Assembly: GCF_003627795.1 (NCBI RefSeq)
Contig: NZ_CP032686.1
Coordinates: 692,636-756,635, forward strand
DNA: 64,000 bases
Reading direction: 5' to 3'
From: Rhizobium sp. CCGE531
GTDB lineage: Bacteria; Pseudomonadota; Alphaproteobacteria; Rhizobiales; Rhizobiaceae
In this document: positions 46,397 through 55,017 of the stretch, piece by piece
Layout of the letters: the number at the start of each line of letters is the position of its first letter
How positions within the stretch are numbered: the stretch's first letter is position 1
Translations under genes and position numbers: made by a program
The notes under the pieces: model-generated
Databases searched by the model: none
The model's input: only the letters and a program-made list of their open reading frames with translations
What the model was told of the DNA's origin: nothing

Positions 46397-47530
46397 TTAG
46401 CCGATGGCCGTCCTCTTCTTCTTCTCCGGATCGTCGAACGGCAGCGTATGGGCGATCGCGCTTGCCTTCAAGCTCTTGCCACGCACCTCGAGCTTCGTGC
46501 CCTGAACCGCCTTGTCGACATCAAGACGAGCGATCGCCATCGATTTCTTGGTGAGCGCAGAATAACAGGGGCAGGTGATGACCCCGACCTTTTTGCCCTC
46601 TGCAAAGACCTCGTCGCCCAGCTCTGCCGGACCATCGGCATCGATCAGCATGCCGAATATCTTGAAACGCTCCTTGCCCTTGAGGCGGGCATGTTCCTCG
46701 GCGCCTCTGAACCCGGTCTTGCCGGGGCTGACGGTGAAGTCGAGGCCGAGTTCCCACAGGCTGTCGCCCGGAGGCTGATCCGCGAAAGGATACATCTGCG
46801 AGTTATCATAGGGGTAGAAGAGCAGATAGCTTTCGACACGCAGCATGTCGAGCACGCTGAAGCAGCAGGGAATGATCCCCATCTCCTTGCCTTCCGCCAC
46901 GATGCGATCCCAGACCATCGGGGCATCCTGGCCGCGCACGAAGATTTCATAGCCGCGCTCGCCGGTATAGCCGGTGCGCGAGATCATCACGGGCGCGCCG
47001 AACAGCGTCGTCTGCATGTGATGGAAATATTTGAGGTCGCGGATGCCGGGCACGTATTTGGCGAGATAATCAACCGCGACGGGTCCTTGCAGCGACAGGT
47101 CGTGCAGATCGTCGTCAAAGAGGACGGCACAGTTGCGGCCGGCGGCCTGCTTCACGAGTTCCTCATGGCCGGAGCCCGAACCATGCACCAGCATCCAGGA
47201 ATTCGGGCCGGTGCGGTAGACGATGCAGTCGTCGGTGAAGGTGCCACGGTCGTTCAGCATCGCGGCATAGACTGAGCGGCCGGGATAGATCTTCGACATG
47301 TCGCGGGTGGTGATATAGTCGAGCACGGCGATGGCATGCGGCCCGACGAGATGCACCTTCTTGAGGCCGGAAACGTCCATGATGCCGGCCTTGGTGCGGA
47401 TCGCGACATGTTCCTGCGACATGTCTTTTTCATAGGTCCAGGCGGTTCCCATGCCGCTCCAGTCCTCGAGTTTCGATCCGAGAGCACGGTGCCGGTCCGC
47501 CAAGGCGGAGAAACGCCATGATAATGCCAT
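46397..47530 (-). CDS. dmmD: GcvT-like tetrahydrofolate-dependent aminomethyltransferase (DmmD)
   Basis: 377 aa GcvT/YgfZ fold: AIRTKAGIMDVSGLKKVHLVGPHAIAVLDYITTRDMSKI, then MLNDRGTFTDDCIVYRTGPNSWMLVHG, and SRTGYTGERGYEIFVRG, which are folate-binding landmarks shared with the glycine cleavage T protein. No GcvH or GcvP gene is nearby. First gene after the promoter motif at 47554-47568 and 10 bp before dmmA. Likely takes the formaldehyde released during dimethylamine oxidation onto tetrahydrofolate. Confidence 0.82.
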   Translation of the reverse strand: MALSWRFSALADRHRALGSKLEDWSGMGTAWTYEKDMSQEHVAIRTKAGIMDVSGLKKVHLVGPHAIAVLDYITTRDMSKIYPGRSVYAAMLNDRGTFTDDCIVYRTGPNSWMLVHGSGSGHEELVKQAAGRNCAVLFDDDLHDLSLQGPVAVDYLAKYVPGIRDLKYFHHMQTTLFGAPVMISRTGYTGERGYEIFVRGQDAPMVWDRIVAEGKEMGIIPCCFSVLDMLRVESYLLFYPYDNSQMYPFADQPPGDSLWELGLDFTVSPGKTGFRGAEEHARLKGKERFKIFGMLIDADGPAELGDEVFAEGKKVGVITCPCYSALTKKSMAIARLDVDKAVQGTKLEVRGKSLKASAIAHTLPFDDPEKKKRTAIG

Positions 47531-47550
47531 TTCGTTCCCTCTTTTTCTTC

Positions 47551-47571
47551 TATGGAATATTTATTTCCTGA
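47551..47571. promoter_or_regulatory. Candidate operator before dmmD: GAA-N7-TTC inverted repeat
   Basis: GGAA-TATTTAT-TTCC at 47554-47568 lies about 25-38 bp upstream of the dmmD start. The same arrangement and nearly the same spacer occur upstream of mgsA (53178-53198). Probably bound by one of the cluster's own regulators. Confidence 0.45.
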
Positions 47572-47763
47572 CTATAGTCGTCTTTCATGCCTTGGCAAGC
47601 CGATCCGAAGTGTTTTTCTCACCCTCCAGACGGCATTTCGTTCAAAACTTCGGCGGCTTTCTGCCCGCCGCACGATGAGCCGCGATGACGGTATTGGCCG
47701 TCGGCATGGCGATCGTCATTGGTCCGACATCTATCGCCGGAGCCGCCGCCTTCTTCCCATCGC

Positions 47764-48648
47764 TCACCCCATGCGTTCGGATGCGTAGGACCCTGGGCTT
47801 GCCGGGAAGACGACGGTGCGGTTGCCGTTGAGGAAGGTGCGGAAATGGATATGCGCATGGATGGCGCGGGCCAGCACCTGGCTCTCCACATCGCGGCCGA
47901 TCGAGACGTAATCGTCGGCCGACTGCGCATGGGTGATGCGGGCCGTGTCCTGCTCGATGATCGGACCCTCGTCGAGATCGGCGGTGACGTAATGCGCCGT
48001 CGCCCCGATCAGCTTGACGCCGCGCTCATAGGCCTGCTTGTAGGGGTTCGCCCCCTTGAAGGACGGCAGGAAGGAATGGTGGATGTTGATGATGCGGCCC
48101 GACATCTTGCTGCACATCTGGTCCGACAGGATCTGCATGTAGCGGGCGAGCACGATGAGCTCGGTGCCGGTCTGCTCGACCACATCCATGATCCGGGCTT
48201 CGGCCTGCGGCTTGTTGGCCTTGGTCACCGGAATATGGTGGAAGGGAATGTCGTGATTGACGACGACCTTCTGGTAGTCGAAATGGTTGGAGACGACGCC
48301 GACGATGTCGATCGGCAGGGCGCCGATCTTCCAGCGATAGAGCAGGTCGTTGAGGCAATGGCCGAAGCGCGACACCATCAACAGCACCTTCATGCGCTTC
48401 TTGCTGTCATGGATCTCTGAAACCATGGCAAACTTGTCGGCGATCGGCTTGAAGCCTTCGACCAGGGCGGCCTCGCCGACGCCTTCCTCGGAGATGAAGG
48501 AGACGCGCATGAAGAACATGCCGGTGTCGAGATCGTCGAACTGGCTGGAATCGACGATGTTGCAGCCTTGCTCAGCGAGATAGTTCGATATCGCCGCAAC
48601 GATCCCGCGCGTCGACTTGCACGCAACTGTCAGTACATAGCTCGTCAT
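47764..48648 (-). CDS. purU: Formyltetrahydrofolate deformylase
   Basis: 294 aa from the ATG at 48648. N-terminal ACT domain ([33 protein letters not shown]) and C-terminal formyltransferase-fold hydrolase domain with [14 protein letters not shown], the catalytic triad region [24 protein letters not shown] and [20 protein letters not shown] (Asn, His, Asp all present). It releases formate from 10-formyl-THF and regenerates THF, which the folate-dependent demethylation steps consume. Co-linear with gmaS, 99 bp downstream of it. A complete copy, not truncated. Confidence 0.9.
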   Translation of the reverse strand: MTSYVLTVACKSTRGIVAAISNYLAEQGCNIVDSSQFDDLDTGMFFMRVSFISEEGVGEAALVEGFKPIADKFAMVSEIHDSKKRMKVLLMVSRFGHCLNDLLYRWKIGALPIDIVGVVSNHFDYQKVVVNHDIPFHHIPVTKANKPQAEARIMDVVEQTGTELIVLARYMQILSDQMCSKMSGRIINIHHSFLPSFKGANPYKQAYERGVKLIGATAHYVTADLDEGPIIEQDTARITHAQSADDYVSIGRDVESQVLARAIHAHIHFRTFLNGNRTVVFPASPGSYASERMG

Positions 48649-48747
48649 GGTGATCTTCCTCCGCCGTCTCCGGCCAAAAACCTGCCGTTGCGCCGAAGCA
48701 TCCCGCTCCGGCGCATGCGTCAATTCAGGCATTTGTTCGCTCTGCAT

Positions 48748-50055
48748 TCAGATATCGAGCGTGCTGTCGCGCTCCCACTGGGTGAAGTGCGAGCAGTAAG
48801 CGTTCCATTCCTGATGCTTGAGCTTCAGATACGCGGCGGAGAATTCCGAGCCGATTGCCTCCTTCAGGCCTTCGTCCTCGTCATAGGCCCGGAGCGCATC
48901 GAGCAGGTTGAGCGGCAGGCGCGGCGCATTCTTCACCAGGTGGCCTTGCGCATACATATCGATATCGTGATGCGGGCCGGGATCGGCCTTGTTGCGCAGC
49001 CCGTCGAGGCCGGCGGCGATGATAATGGCCTGCAGCAGATACGGATTGACCGCGCCATCGGGCAAGCGGAGCTCGAAGCGGCCGGGACCCGGTACGCGCA
49101 CCATGTGGGTGCGGTTGTTGCCGGTCCAGGTGACCGTATTCGGCGACCAAGTGGCGCCGGACGTCGTGCGCGGTGCATTGATGCGCTTATAGGAATTGAC
49201 TGTCGGATTGGTGATCGCCGCCAGCGACGAGGCGTGCTTCATGATGCCGCCGAGGAAGTGCCTGCCTTCGGCCGAAAGACCGAATTCCGCTTCCCTGTCG
49301 GCAAAGACGTTGGTCCGTCCGTCGTTGCTCCACACCGAGATGTGGCAATGGCAGCCGTTGCCGGTCAGACCCTTGAAGGGTTTTGGCATGAAGGTGGCGC
49401 GAAGCCCGTGCTTTTCGGCAATAGACTTGACCATGAACTTGAAGAACGAGTGCTTGTCCGCCGTCTGCAGCGCGTCGTCGAACTCCCAGTTCATCTCGAA
49501 CTGGCCATTGGCGTCTTCGTGGTCGTTCTGATAGGCGCCCCAGCCGAGTTCCAGCATGTAGTCGCAGATCTCGGCGATGACGTCGTAGCGGCGCATCACT
49601 GCCTGCTGGTCGTAGCAGGGCTTTTCCGCCGTGTCGTATTCGTCGGAAATCTTCGCGCCGTCGGCGGTTATCAGGAAGAATTCGGCTTCGACGCCGGTCT
49701 TGACCCGCTTGCCTTCGGCTTCAGCCTGCTTGACCAGCTTCTTCAGCACGTTGCGCGGCGCCTGGGCGACGATCTCGCCATCCATCATCAAATCGGCGGC
49801 GACCCAGGCAACCTCTTTCTTCCATGGGAGCTGGATGACAGAGGATGGGTCCGGCACGGCAAAGAGGTCCGGATGGGCGGGCGTCATGTCGAGCCAGGTG
49901 GCGAAGCCGGCAAAGCCGGCGCCATCTTCCTGCATCCCGGCAATCGCCTGGGCCGGCACCAATTTGGCACGCTGGCCGGAAAAAAGATCGGTGTAGCTGA
50001 TCATGAAATATTTGATGCCTTTGTCTTTGGCAAAAGCAGCAAGATCCAGTGTCAT
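48748..50055 (-). CDS. gmaS: Gamma-glutamylmethylamide synthetase (glutamine synthetase-like, GlnT family)
   Basis: 435 aa from the ATG at 50055 (GGGGAACGAG upstream). Glutamine synthetase fold: N-terminal beta-grasp YFMISYTDLFSGQRAKLVPA, KTGVEAEFFLITADG with metal Glu residues, NGQFEMNWEFDDALQTADKH, GNGCHCHISVWSNDGRTNVF with the active-site His, and GRFELRLPDGAVNPYLLQA. It joins glutamate and methylamine with ATP. Plain glutamine synthetase III (GlnT) has the same fold; the call to GmaS rests on the mgs, mgd and dmm neighbours. Confidence 0.85.
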   Translation of the reverse strand: MTLDLAAFAKDKGIKYFMISYTDLFSGQRAKLVPAQAIAGMQEDGAGFAGFATWLDMTPAHPDLFAVPDPSSVIQLPWKKEVAWVAADLMMDGEIVAQAPRNVLKKLVKQAEAEGKRVKTGVEAEFFLITADGAKISDEYDTAEKPCYDQQAVMRRYDVIAEICDYMLELGWGAYQNDHEDANGQFEMNWEFDDALQTADKHSFFKFMVKSIAEKHGLRATFMPKPFKGLTGNGCHCHISVWSNDGRTNVFADREAEFGLSAEGRHFLGGIMKHASSLAAITNPTVNSYKRINAPRTTSGATWSPNTVTWTGNNRTHMVRVPGPGRFELRLPDGAVNPYLLQAIIIAAGLDGLRNKADPGPHHDIDMYAQGHLVKNAPRLPLNLLDALRAYDEDEGLKEAIGSEFSAAYLKLKHQEWNAYCSHFTQWERDSTLDI

Positions 50056-50142
50056 TCTCGTTCCCCTTTGGATTTCTTCGAGACACTTCGATATATGCAA
50101 GTAGCCGCCGGGCTCTTCGGCCCGATCGGATAGGTCAGATAA

Positions 50143-51471
50143 TTAGTAGCCTCCCTTGCCCGGATACCAATTGGTGCCGGCGAGCGGGATCTGCGCCATG
50201 GCGGCAGCTTCCATCGTCAGCGCACACAGATCCTCCGGTTCCAGGTTGTGCAGGTGATTCTTGCCACAAGCGCGGGCGATCGTCTGCGCTTCCAGCGTCA
50301 TGACCTTGAGATAATTGGCAAGGCGTCGGCCAGCGGCAATGGGATCGAGCCGGCTTGCGAGCTCCGGGTCCTGCGTCGTGATCCCGGCCGGGTCCTTGCC
50401 CTCATGCCAATCGTCATAGGCGCCGGCCGTCGTGCCGAGTTTCTGATACTCTTCCTCCCACTTGGGATCGTTGTCACCGATCGCAACCAGCGCCGCCGTG
50501 CCGATGGCAACCGCATCCGCGCCGAGTGCCAGAGCCTTGGCCACATCCGCGCCGGAGCGAATGCCGCCGGAGATGACCAACTGCACCTTGCGGTGCATGC
50601 CAAGATCCTGCAGCGCCTGGACGGCGGGACGAATGCATGCAAGCGTCGGCATGCCGACATTTTCGATGAAAACGTCCTGGGTTGCAGCCGTGCCGCCCTG
50701 CATGCCGTCGAGGACGACAACGTCGGCACCGGCCTTGACCGCGAGCGCCGTGTCGTAATAGGGGCGAGCGCCGCCGACCTTCACATAGATCGGCTTTTCC
50801 CAATCGGTGATTTCGCGCAATTCCATGATCTTGATTTCGAGATCGTCCGGACCGGTCCAGTCCGGATGACGGCAGGCCGAGCGCTGGTCGATGCCTTTCG
50901 GCAGATTGCGCATATGGGCGACGCGATCGGAGATCTTCTGGCCGAGCAGCATGCCGCCGCCGCCGGGCTTTGCGCCCTGCCCGACGACCACCTCGATCGC
51001 ATCGGCGCGGCGCAGATCCCTAGGGTTCATGCCATAGCGCGAGGGAAGATACTGATAGACCAGCGTCTGCGAATGGCCGCGTTCCTCGTCGGTCATGCCA
51101 CCGTCGCCGGTCGTCGTCGACGTTCCTGCCAGCGTCGCGCCACGCCCGAGCGCTTCCTTGGCATTGCCCGACAAGGCGCCGAAGCTCATGCCGGCAATGG
51201 TGATCGGGGTTTTGAGCGTGATCGGCTTCTTGGCAAAGCGGCTGCCGAGGACGACCGTCGTATCGCACTTCTCGCGATAGCCTTCGAGCGGATAGCGGGA
51301 GATCGACGCGCCGAGGAACAGCAGGTCGTCGAAATGCGGCACCTTGCGCTTCGTGCCCGCGCCGCGAATGTCATAAATGCCGGTCGCCGCCGCACGGCGG
51401 ATTTCGGCCAGCGTATGATCGTCGAAGGTGGCGGACTTGCGCGGCGGCGTATGCGGATTGTGGTAGCTCAT
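50143..51471 (-). CDS. mgsC: N-methylglutamate synthase subunit C (glutamate synthase FMN domain)
   Basis: 442 aa equal to the FMN/3Fe-4S catalytic domain of glutamate synthase. Conserved blocks: KTPITIAGMSFGALSGNAKEAL, TTGDGGMTDEER, VVVGQGAKPGGGGMLLGQKISDRVAHMRNLP, DVVVLDGMQGGTAATQDVF, and LVISGGIRSGADVAKALALGADAVAIGTAAL (FMN phosphate site). It transfers the methylamino group from gamma-glutamylmethylamide to 2-oxoglutarate. Starts 15 bp after mgsB. GlxD is an older name for such proteins. Confidence 0.88.
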   Translation of the reverse strand: MSYHNPHTPPRKSATFDDHTLAEIRRAAATGIYDIRGAGTKRKVPHFDDLLFLGASISRYPLEGYREKCDTTVVLGSRFAKKPITLKTPITIAGMSFGALSGNAKEALGRGATLAGTSTTTGDGGMTDEERGHSQTLVYQYLPSRYGMNPRDLRRADAIEVVVGQGAKPGGGGMLLGQKISDRVAHMRNLPKGIDQRSACRHPDWTGPDDLEIKIMELREITDWEKPIYVKVGGARPYYDTALAVKAGADVVVLDGMQGGTAATQDVFIENVGMPTLACIRPAVQALQDLGMHRKVQLVISGGIRSGADVAKALALGADAVAIGTAALVAIGDNDPKWEEEYQKLGTTAGAYDDWHEGKDPAGITTQDPELASRLDPIAAGRRLANYLKVMTLEAQTIARACGKNHLHNLEPEDLCALTMEAAAMAQIPLAGTNWYPGKGGY

Positions 51472-51486
51472 GAGGTCCCCTTCGCC

Positions 51487-52173
51487 TTAGTACGCATCGG
51501 CATTGTCGATGTTGAAATTATAAAGCTTGCGCGCCGATCCATAGCGCTTGAATTCTTCCGGCCTGACGCCGCGCACGCCTGCCTTGTCGAGAAGCTCGGA
51601 GAGCTTCTCGATATGCTCCGGTCGCATCTCTTTTTCGATGCAATCGGAGCCCAGGCTTTTGACCGAACCGCGAACGAAGAGTTTGGCCTCATAAAGACTG
51701 TCGCCCAGCGCATCGCCAGCATCGCCAAGCACGACCAGATGGCCGGACTGCCCCATGAAGGCGGACATATGGCCGATATTGCCGTAGACGACGATGTCGA
51801 TGCCCTTCATCGAAATGCCGCAGCGTGAGGCGGCATTGCCCTTGATGACGAGCATGCCGCCCTGGCCGGTCGCTCCGGCATACTGGCTGGCATCGCCTTC
51901 GATGACGACGGTGCCGGACATCATGTTTTCCGCAACGCCCGGGCCGGCGGAGCCATGCACGGTGACATTGCCGCCGTCGTTCATGCCGGCGCAGTAATAG
52001 CCGACGGAGCCTTTGATATCGACGGTGACCCGCGCGTCGATGCCGGCTGCCACCGCATGATGACCACGCGGGTTGACGACTTCGAAGGCCGTGTCGTTGG
52101 CGCCTGCCGCAAGGCCATGGAGTGCGCTGTTGAGTTCACGTAGCGGTGTAACGGATAGGTCGAAAACTGGCAT
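51487..52173 (-). CDS. mgsB: N-methylglutamate synthase subunit B (GXGXG domain)
   Basis: 228 aa from the ATG at 52173; the open frame above reads into mgsA. It is a right-handed beta-helix like the C-terminal domain of glutamate synthase, with Gly-rich turns such as SVGYYCAGMNDGGNVTVHGSAGPGVAENMMSGTVVIEGD and YAGATGQGGMLVIKGNAASRCGISMKG. Structural partner of MgsA and MgsC. Gene order mgsA-mgsB-mgsC matches methylamine-using alphaproteobacteria. Confidence 0.87.
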   Translation of the reverse strand: MPVFDLSVTPLRELNSALHGLAAGANDTAFEVVNPRGHHAVAAGIDARVTVDIKGSVGYYCAGMNDGGNVTVHGSAGPGVAENMMSGTVVIEGDASQYAGATGQGGMLVIKGNAASRCGISMKGIDIVVYGNIGHMSAFMGQSGHLVVLGDAGDALGDSLYEAKLFVRGSVKSLGSDCIEKEMRPEHIEKLSELLDKAGVRGVRPEEFKRYGSARKLYNFNIDNADAY

Positions 52174-52204
52174 GAAAGAACTCTCTCGATTGCGACAAAC
52201 CTGA

Positions 52205-53113
52205 TCAGGCGGCCTTTTCGTGGTCCCAGAAATAGACGGTTGCCGGCTCGGGCTCCCAGATGCGGGCGTTCTCGATGCCCGGGAGATTGACCAGCGCGCG
52301 ATATTCCGAGCCGAAGGCGACATATTGATCGGTTTCCGCCATGACCGCCGGCTTGCAGGCGATGGGATCGCGAACGACGCCGAAACCGGACTTGGTGCCG
52401 ACGACGAAAGTGAAGAAGCCGTCGAGATCGTCGACCGCGCTTTCGAGTGCCGCCCCGAGATCCTTGCCTTTTGCCATCTCGGCCGTGAGATAGGCGGCCG
52501 CCACTTCGGTATCGTTTTCCGTCTCGAAGGCCATGCCCTGGCGCTTCAATTCGCGCCGCAGGTTGTTGTGGTTCGACAGCGATCCGTTATGGACCAGGCA
52601 CTGGTCCGAGCCGGTGGAGAACGGATGCGCTCCGAGCGTGGTCACGGCCGATTCCGTCGCCATGCGGGTATGGCCGATGCCGTGCGTGCCGGACATGGCG
52701 CTGACGCCAAAGCGCGAGACCACATCCTTCGGCAAGCCGACTTCCTTGTAGATCTCGACGGTATCACCGCTGCTCATGACACGGATATTCGGACGCAATG
52801 CCGTCAGGGCCGCCCTGCCCTCATCAAGCTTGTCCTTGGGAAGAGTGATGACGGCATGTGTGCTCTTGACGACCACGGTCAACGGAACGTCGAGCGCCCG
52901 TCTGAGCTCATATTCCAGCCCGTCGAAATCCTTTGCCGGATCGGCCGACTGAACGGTTATCTTCGCCGTGTTGCCATTATCGCTGCCGTAGATCGCAATG
53001 CCCGCGCTATCAGGTCCGCGATCGGTCATCGTGATCAGCATGGAAGACAAGAGCGCGCCGAGCTTCGGCTCCAGCGCCTTATCCTTCAAGAAGAGACCGA
53101 CAATTCCGCACAT
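52205..53113 (-). CDS. mgsA: N-methylglutamate synthase subunit A (class II glutamine amidotransferase-like)
   Basis: 302 aa. The ATG at 53113 is chosen over a TTG six bases upstream because it places Cys directly after Met (MCGIVGLF), the N-terminal nucleophile needed after Met removal, and GGAGGG lies at the right distance. Ntn-hydrolase motifs follow: GIGHTRMATESAVTTLGAHPFSTGSDQCLVHNGSLSNHNNLRRELKRQGM. It hydrolyses or activates gamma-glutamylmethylamide, by analogy to glutamine in GltB. First gene of the mgsABC-gmaS-purU run, 93 bp after the XRE-cupin gene. Confidence 0.88.
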   Translation of the reverse strand: MCGIVGLFLKDKALEPKLGALLSSMLITMTDRGPDSAGIAIYGSDNGNTAKITVQSADPAKDFDGLEYELRRALDVPLTVVVKSTHAVITLPKDKLDEGRAALTALRPNIRVMSSGDTVEIYKEVGLPKDVVSRFGVSAMSGTHGIGHTRMATESAVTTLGAHPFSTGSDQCLVHNGSLSNHNNLRRELKRQGMAFETENDTEVAAAYLTAEMAKGKDLGAALESAVDDLDGFFTFVVGTKSGFGVVRDPIACKPAVMAETDQYVAFGSEYRALVNLPGIENARIWEPEPATVYFWDHEKAA

Positions 53114-53177
53114 GCCCAAACCCTCCGTTTTCGCATCTGCAAAAATGGCTATCAGGTCCGATGCGGGTTTTCAACTC

Positions 53178-53198
53178 AAAAGAATATTTTTTTCTTTT
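53178..53198. promoter_or_regulatory. Candidate operator before mgsA: 7-bp perfect inverted repeat
   Basis: AAAAGAA (53178-53184) and TTCTTTT (53192-53198) flank a TATTTTT spacer. It lies between the XRE-cupin stop and the mgsA start, where the mgsA promoter should be. The core GAA-TATTTWT-TTC is shared with the site before dmmD. Confidence 0.5.
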
Positions 53199-53206
53199 AA
53201 GGCAAG

Positions 53207-53890
53207 TCAGTCGGTCTTGCCGCGTTGCGGATAACTGATGATCGACAGATATTTCGCCGGTAATTTCACCAGCACTTCCGGTCCATGCGGCGCATCCGCA
53301 TCGAAGAAGAGGCTGTCGCCGGGCTGCATGGGGTAGAGCTGATCGCCATGGCGGTACATCACCTCGCCTTCGAGCATATAAAGGAACTCCATGCCCTCAT
53401 GCTGGAATGTCGGGAAGACGTCTGAATCCACCGTCAAGGTGATGAGATAGGGTTCGACGATGACACCGCTCGAATTATTGTCGATATGGCCGAGGAGGTT
53501 ATACTGATGGCCGGCACGCGTGCCGCGGCGCTCCAGTTCGACACCCTGGCCGGCCTTGACGAAAACAGCATTGCGCGGCTCTTCGTAGCGACGAAAAAAG
53601 GCCGTCAGCGGCACGCCGAGCGCGCGCGAAAGCGACTGCAGCGTCGTCAGCGACGGCGAGATATTGCCGTTCTCGATCTTCGACAGCATTCCGAGCGAGA
53701 TGCCGGTCGCGGCCGCCAGATCCGTCACTGTGATGCCGAGCTTCTTGCGATAGGCGCGAACCTCGTGGCCGATCGCCATTTCGAGATTGTTTTCCTTCGG
53801 TTCGCGAACCGCATGCGGATTCTGCAAAAAAGCCGACCGCCCTGCGTGGGATTGCTCGTCGGCCGATGTTTTGTCTGCCTTGGTTTTCAT
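53207..53890 (-). CDS. XRE-family regulator with C-terminal cupin domain
   Basis: 227 aa. Residues about 42-100 are a Cro/CI helix-turn-helix: VRAYRKKLGITVTDLAAATGISLGMLSKIENGNISPSLTTLQSLSRALGVPLTAF. Residues about 150-220 are a small cupin barrel (FPTFQHEGMEFLYMLEGEVMYRHGDQLYPMQPGDSLFFDADAPHGPE). This type (PuuR, SutR) often senses amines or sulfur compounds. It lies directly upstream of mgsA in the same direction and is the best candidate for binding the GAA-N7-TTC repeats. Confidence 0.9.
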   Translation of the reverse strand: MKTKADKTSADEQSHAGRSAFLQNPHAVREPKENNLEMAIGHEVRAYRKKLGITVTDLAAATGISLGMLSKIENGNISPSLTTLQSLSRALGVPLTAFFRRYEEPRNAVFVKAGQGVELERRGTRAGHQYNLLGHIDNNSSGVIVEPYLITLTVDSDVFPTFQHEGMEFLYMLEGEVMYRHGDQLYPMQPGDSLFFDADAPHGPEVLVKLPAKYLSIISYPQRGKTD

Positions 53891-53969
53891 TCTATATCCT
53901 TTTTTGCCGGCCGGGCTTGCTGAGAAGGACTCTATCCTCCCAGTGAAATTTTCTCAACTGCGACGAAAA

Positions 53970-54929
53970 TCAGGCGCGACGGGTGTCGCCGGGTGCGATG
54001 CCATAAAGAGAGCGGTACGCCCTGGAGAAATGCGCGCCGCTGGAAAAGCCGGTGGCGATGGCGATTTCGGAAATTGAAAGCGGGCTCTGCTCCAGGAGCC
54101 GCCGGGCATGTTGTAGCCGTATCAGCCGATATTGCTCCAGGAATGTCGCGCCGAGATGCGCGGCGAACAGCCGGTCGAGATGACGCGGCGTGACGCCGGC
54201 AATCCGCGCCATGGCGGCACGGTCGAGCGGCATCTCGATCGTCTCTTCCATTTTTTCGAGCACGCTCAGCAAACCCGGGTGGTGAACGCCATAACGCTCG
54301 GCGAGCGAACCGCGCTGCGGTGCCGTCGGCTCGCCGACTTCGGTGTGCAGATACCAGTCGCTGACGCGCCGGGCAAAATCGCCGCCCATGCGCTCTGATA
54401 TCAAGACATGCATCATGTCGAGCGGCGCAACGCCGCCGCCGCAAGTAATTCGATTGCCGTCGATGACGAAACGTGCCTGGCGCGGCGAAAGCGCCGGAAA
54501 GGCTTCCAGCAAGGCCGGCGCATGCTCCCAATGAATGGTGAAATCGCGCTCGGAAAGAAGACCGGCGGCGGCAAGCAGATAGGGACCGCCGGAAATCCCG
54601 CCGATGCGGACGCCCTCGCGCGCCAGTTGGCGAAGGCAGGCGAGAACGGTGGGATAGTGCCAGTCCCGCGGCGATCCGCCGGCGCAGACAAAGACCGTGC
54701 CGAGGCCAGACCCGCGACCCGGAAGAGGCTCGCTCGGCACTGGCACGCCGCCCGATGATACCGCCGGAGTGCCGTCCGGCGAGAACGTCGACAATCGATA
54801 GATTTCACGCCCGGCCAGAAGATTGGCGGCGCGCAGCGGCTCGCTCACCGAAGCGTAGGACATCAGCGCAAATCCAGGGATCAATATGAAGCCGATGGTC
54901 TGGGTATTTCTTGCATCGATTGGGGCCAT
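53970..54929 (-). CDS. AraC-type regulator with N-terminal DJ-1/PfpI (GlxA-like) domain
   Basis: 319 aa. The N-terminal half is a glutamine amidotransferase class 1-like fold (TIGFILIPGFALMSYASVSEPLRAANLL; GLGTVFVCAGG; GISGGPYLLAAAGLL), and the C-terminal half has two HTH motifs (MARIAGVTPRHLDRLFAAHLG; SISEIAIATGFSSGAHFSRAYRSLYG). Regulators of this group (GbdR, ArgR, GlxA) often activate catabolism of methylated or amino compounds. Divergent from mgdA with 88 bp between starts, so it likely controls mgdABCD. Confidence 0.9.
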   Translation of the reverse strand: MAPIDARNTQTIGFILIPGFALMSYASVSEPLRAANLLAGREIYRLSTFSPDGTPAVSSGGVPVPSEPLPGRGSGLGTVFVCAGGSPRDWHYPTVLACLRQLAREGVRIGGISGGPYLLAAAGLLSERDFTIHWEHAPALLEAFPALSPRQARFVIDGNRITCGGGVAPLDMMHVLISERMGGDFARRVSDWYLHTEVGEPTAPQRGSLAERYGVHHPGLLSVLEKMEETIEMPLDRAAMARIAGVTPRHLDRLFAAHLGATFLEQYRLIRLQHARRLLEQSPLSISEIAIATGFSSGAHFSRAYRSLYGIAPGDTRRA

Positions 54930-55017
54930 GTCCCCTTTCTATCGAAATAGGTCCTAATTGGGCAAGTCGACAATTTTCACTCTGTCATCATGGGTGCAAT
55001 TCAAAGCGGATCGAACC

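Noticed and set aside
48568..50133. Plus-strand open frame of 521 codons
   Set aside because: Covers the antisense of purU and gmaS with no ribosome site and no protein-like composition.
50248..51828. Plus-strand open frame of 526 codons opposite mgsC and mgsB
   Set aside because: Antisense image of two genes with unmistakable glutamate synthase domains.
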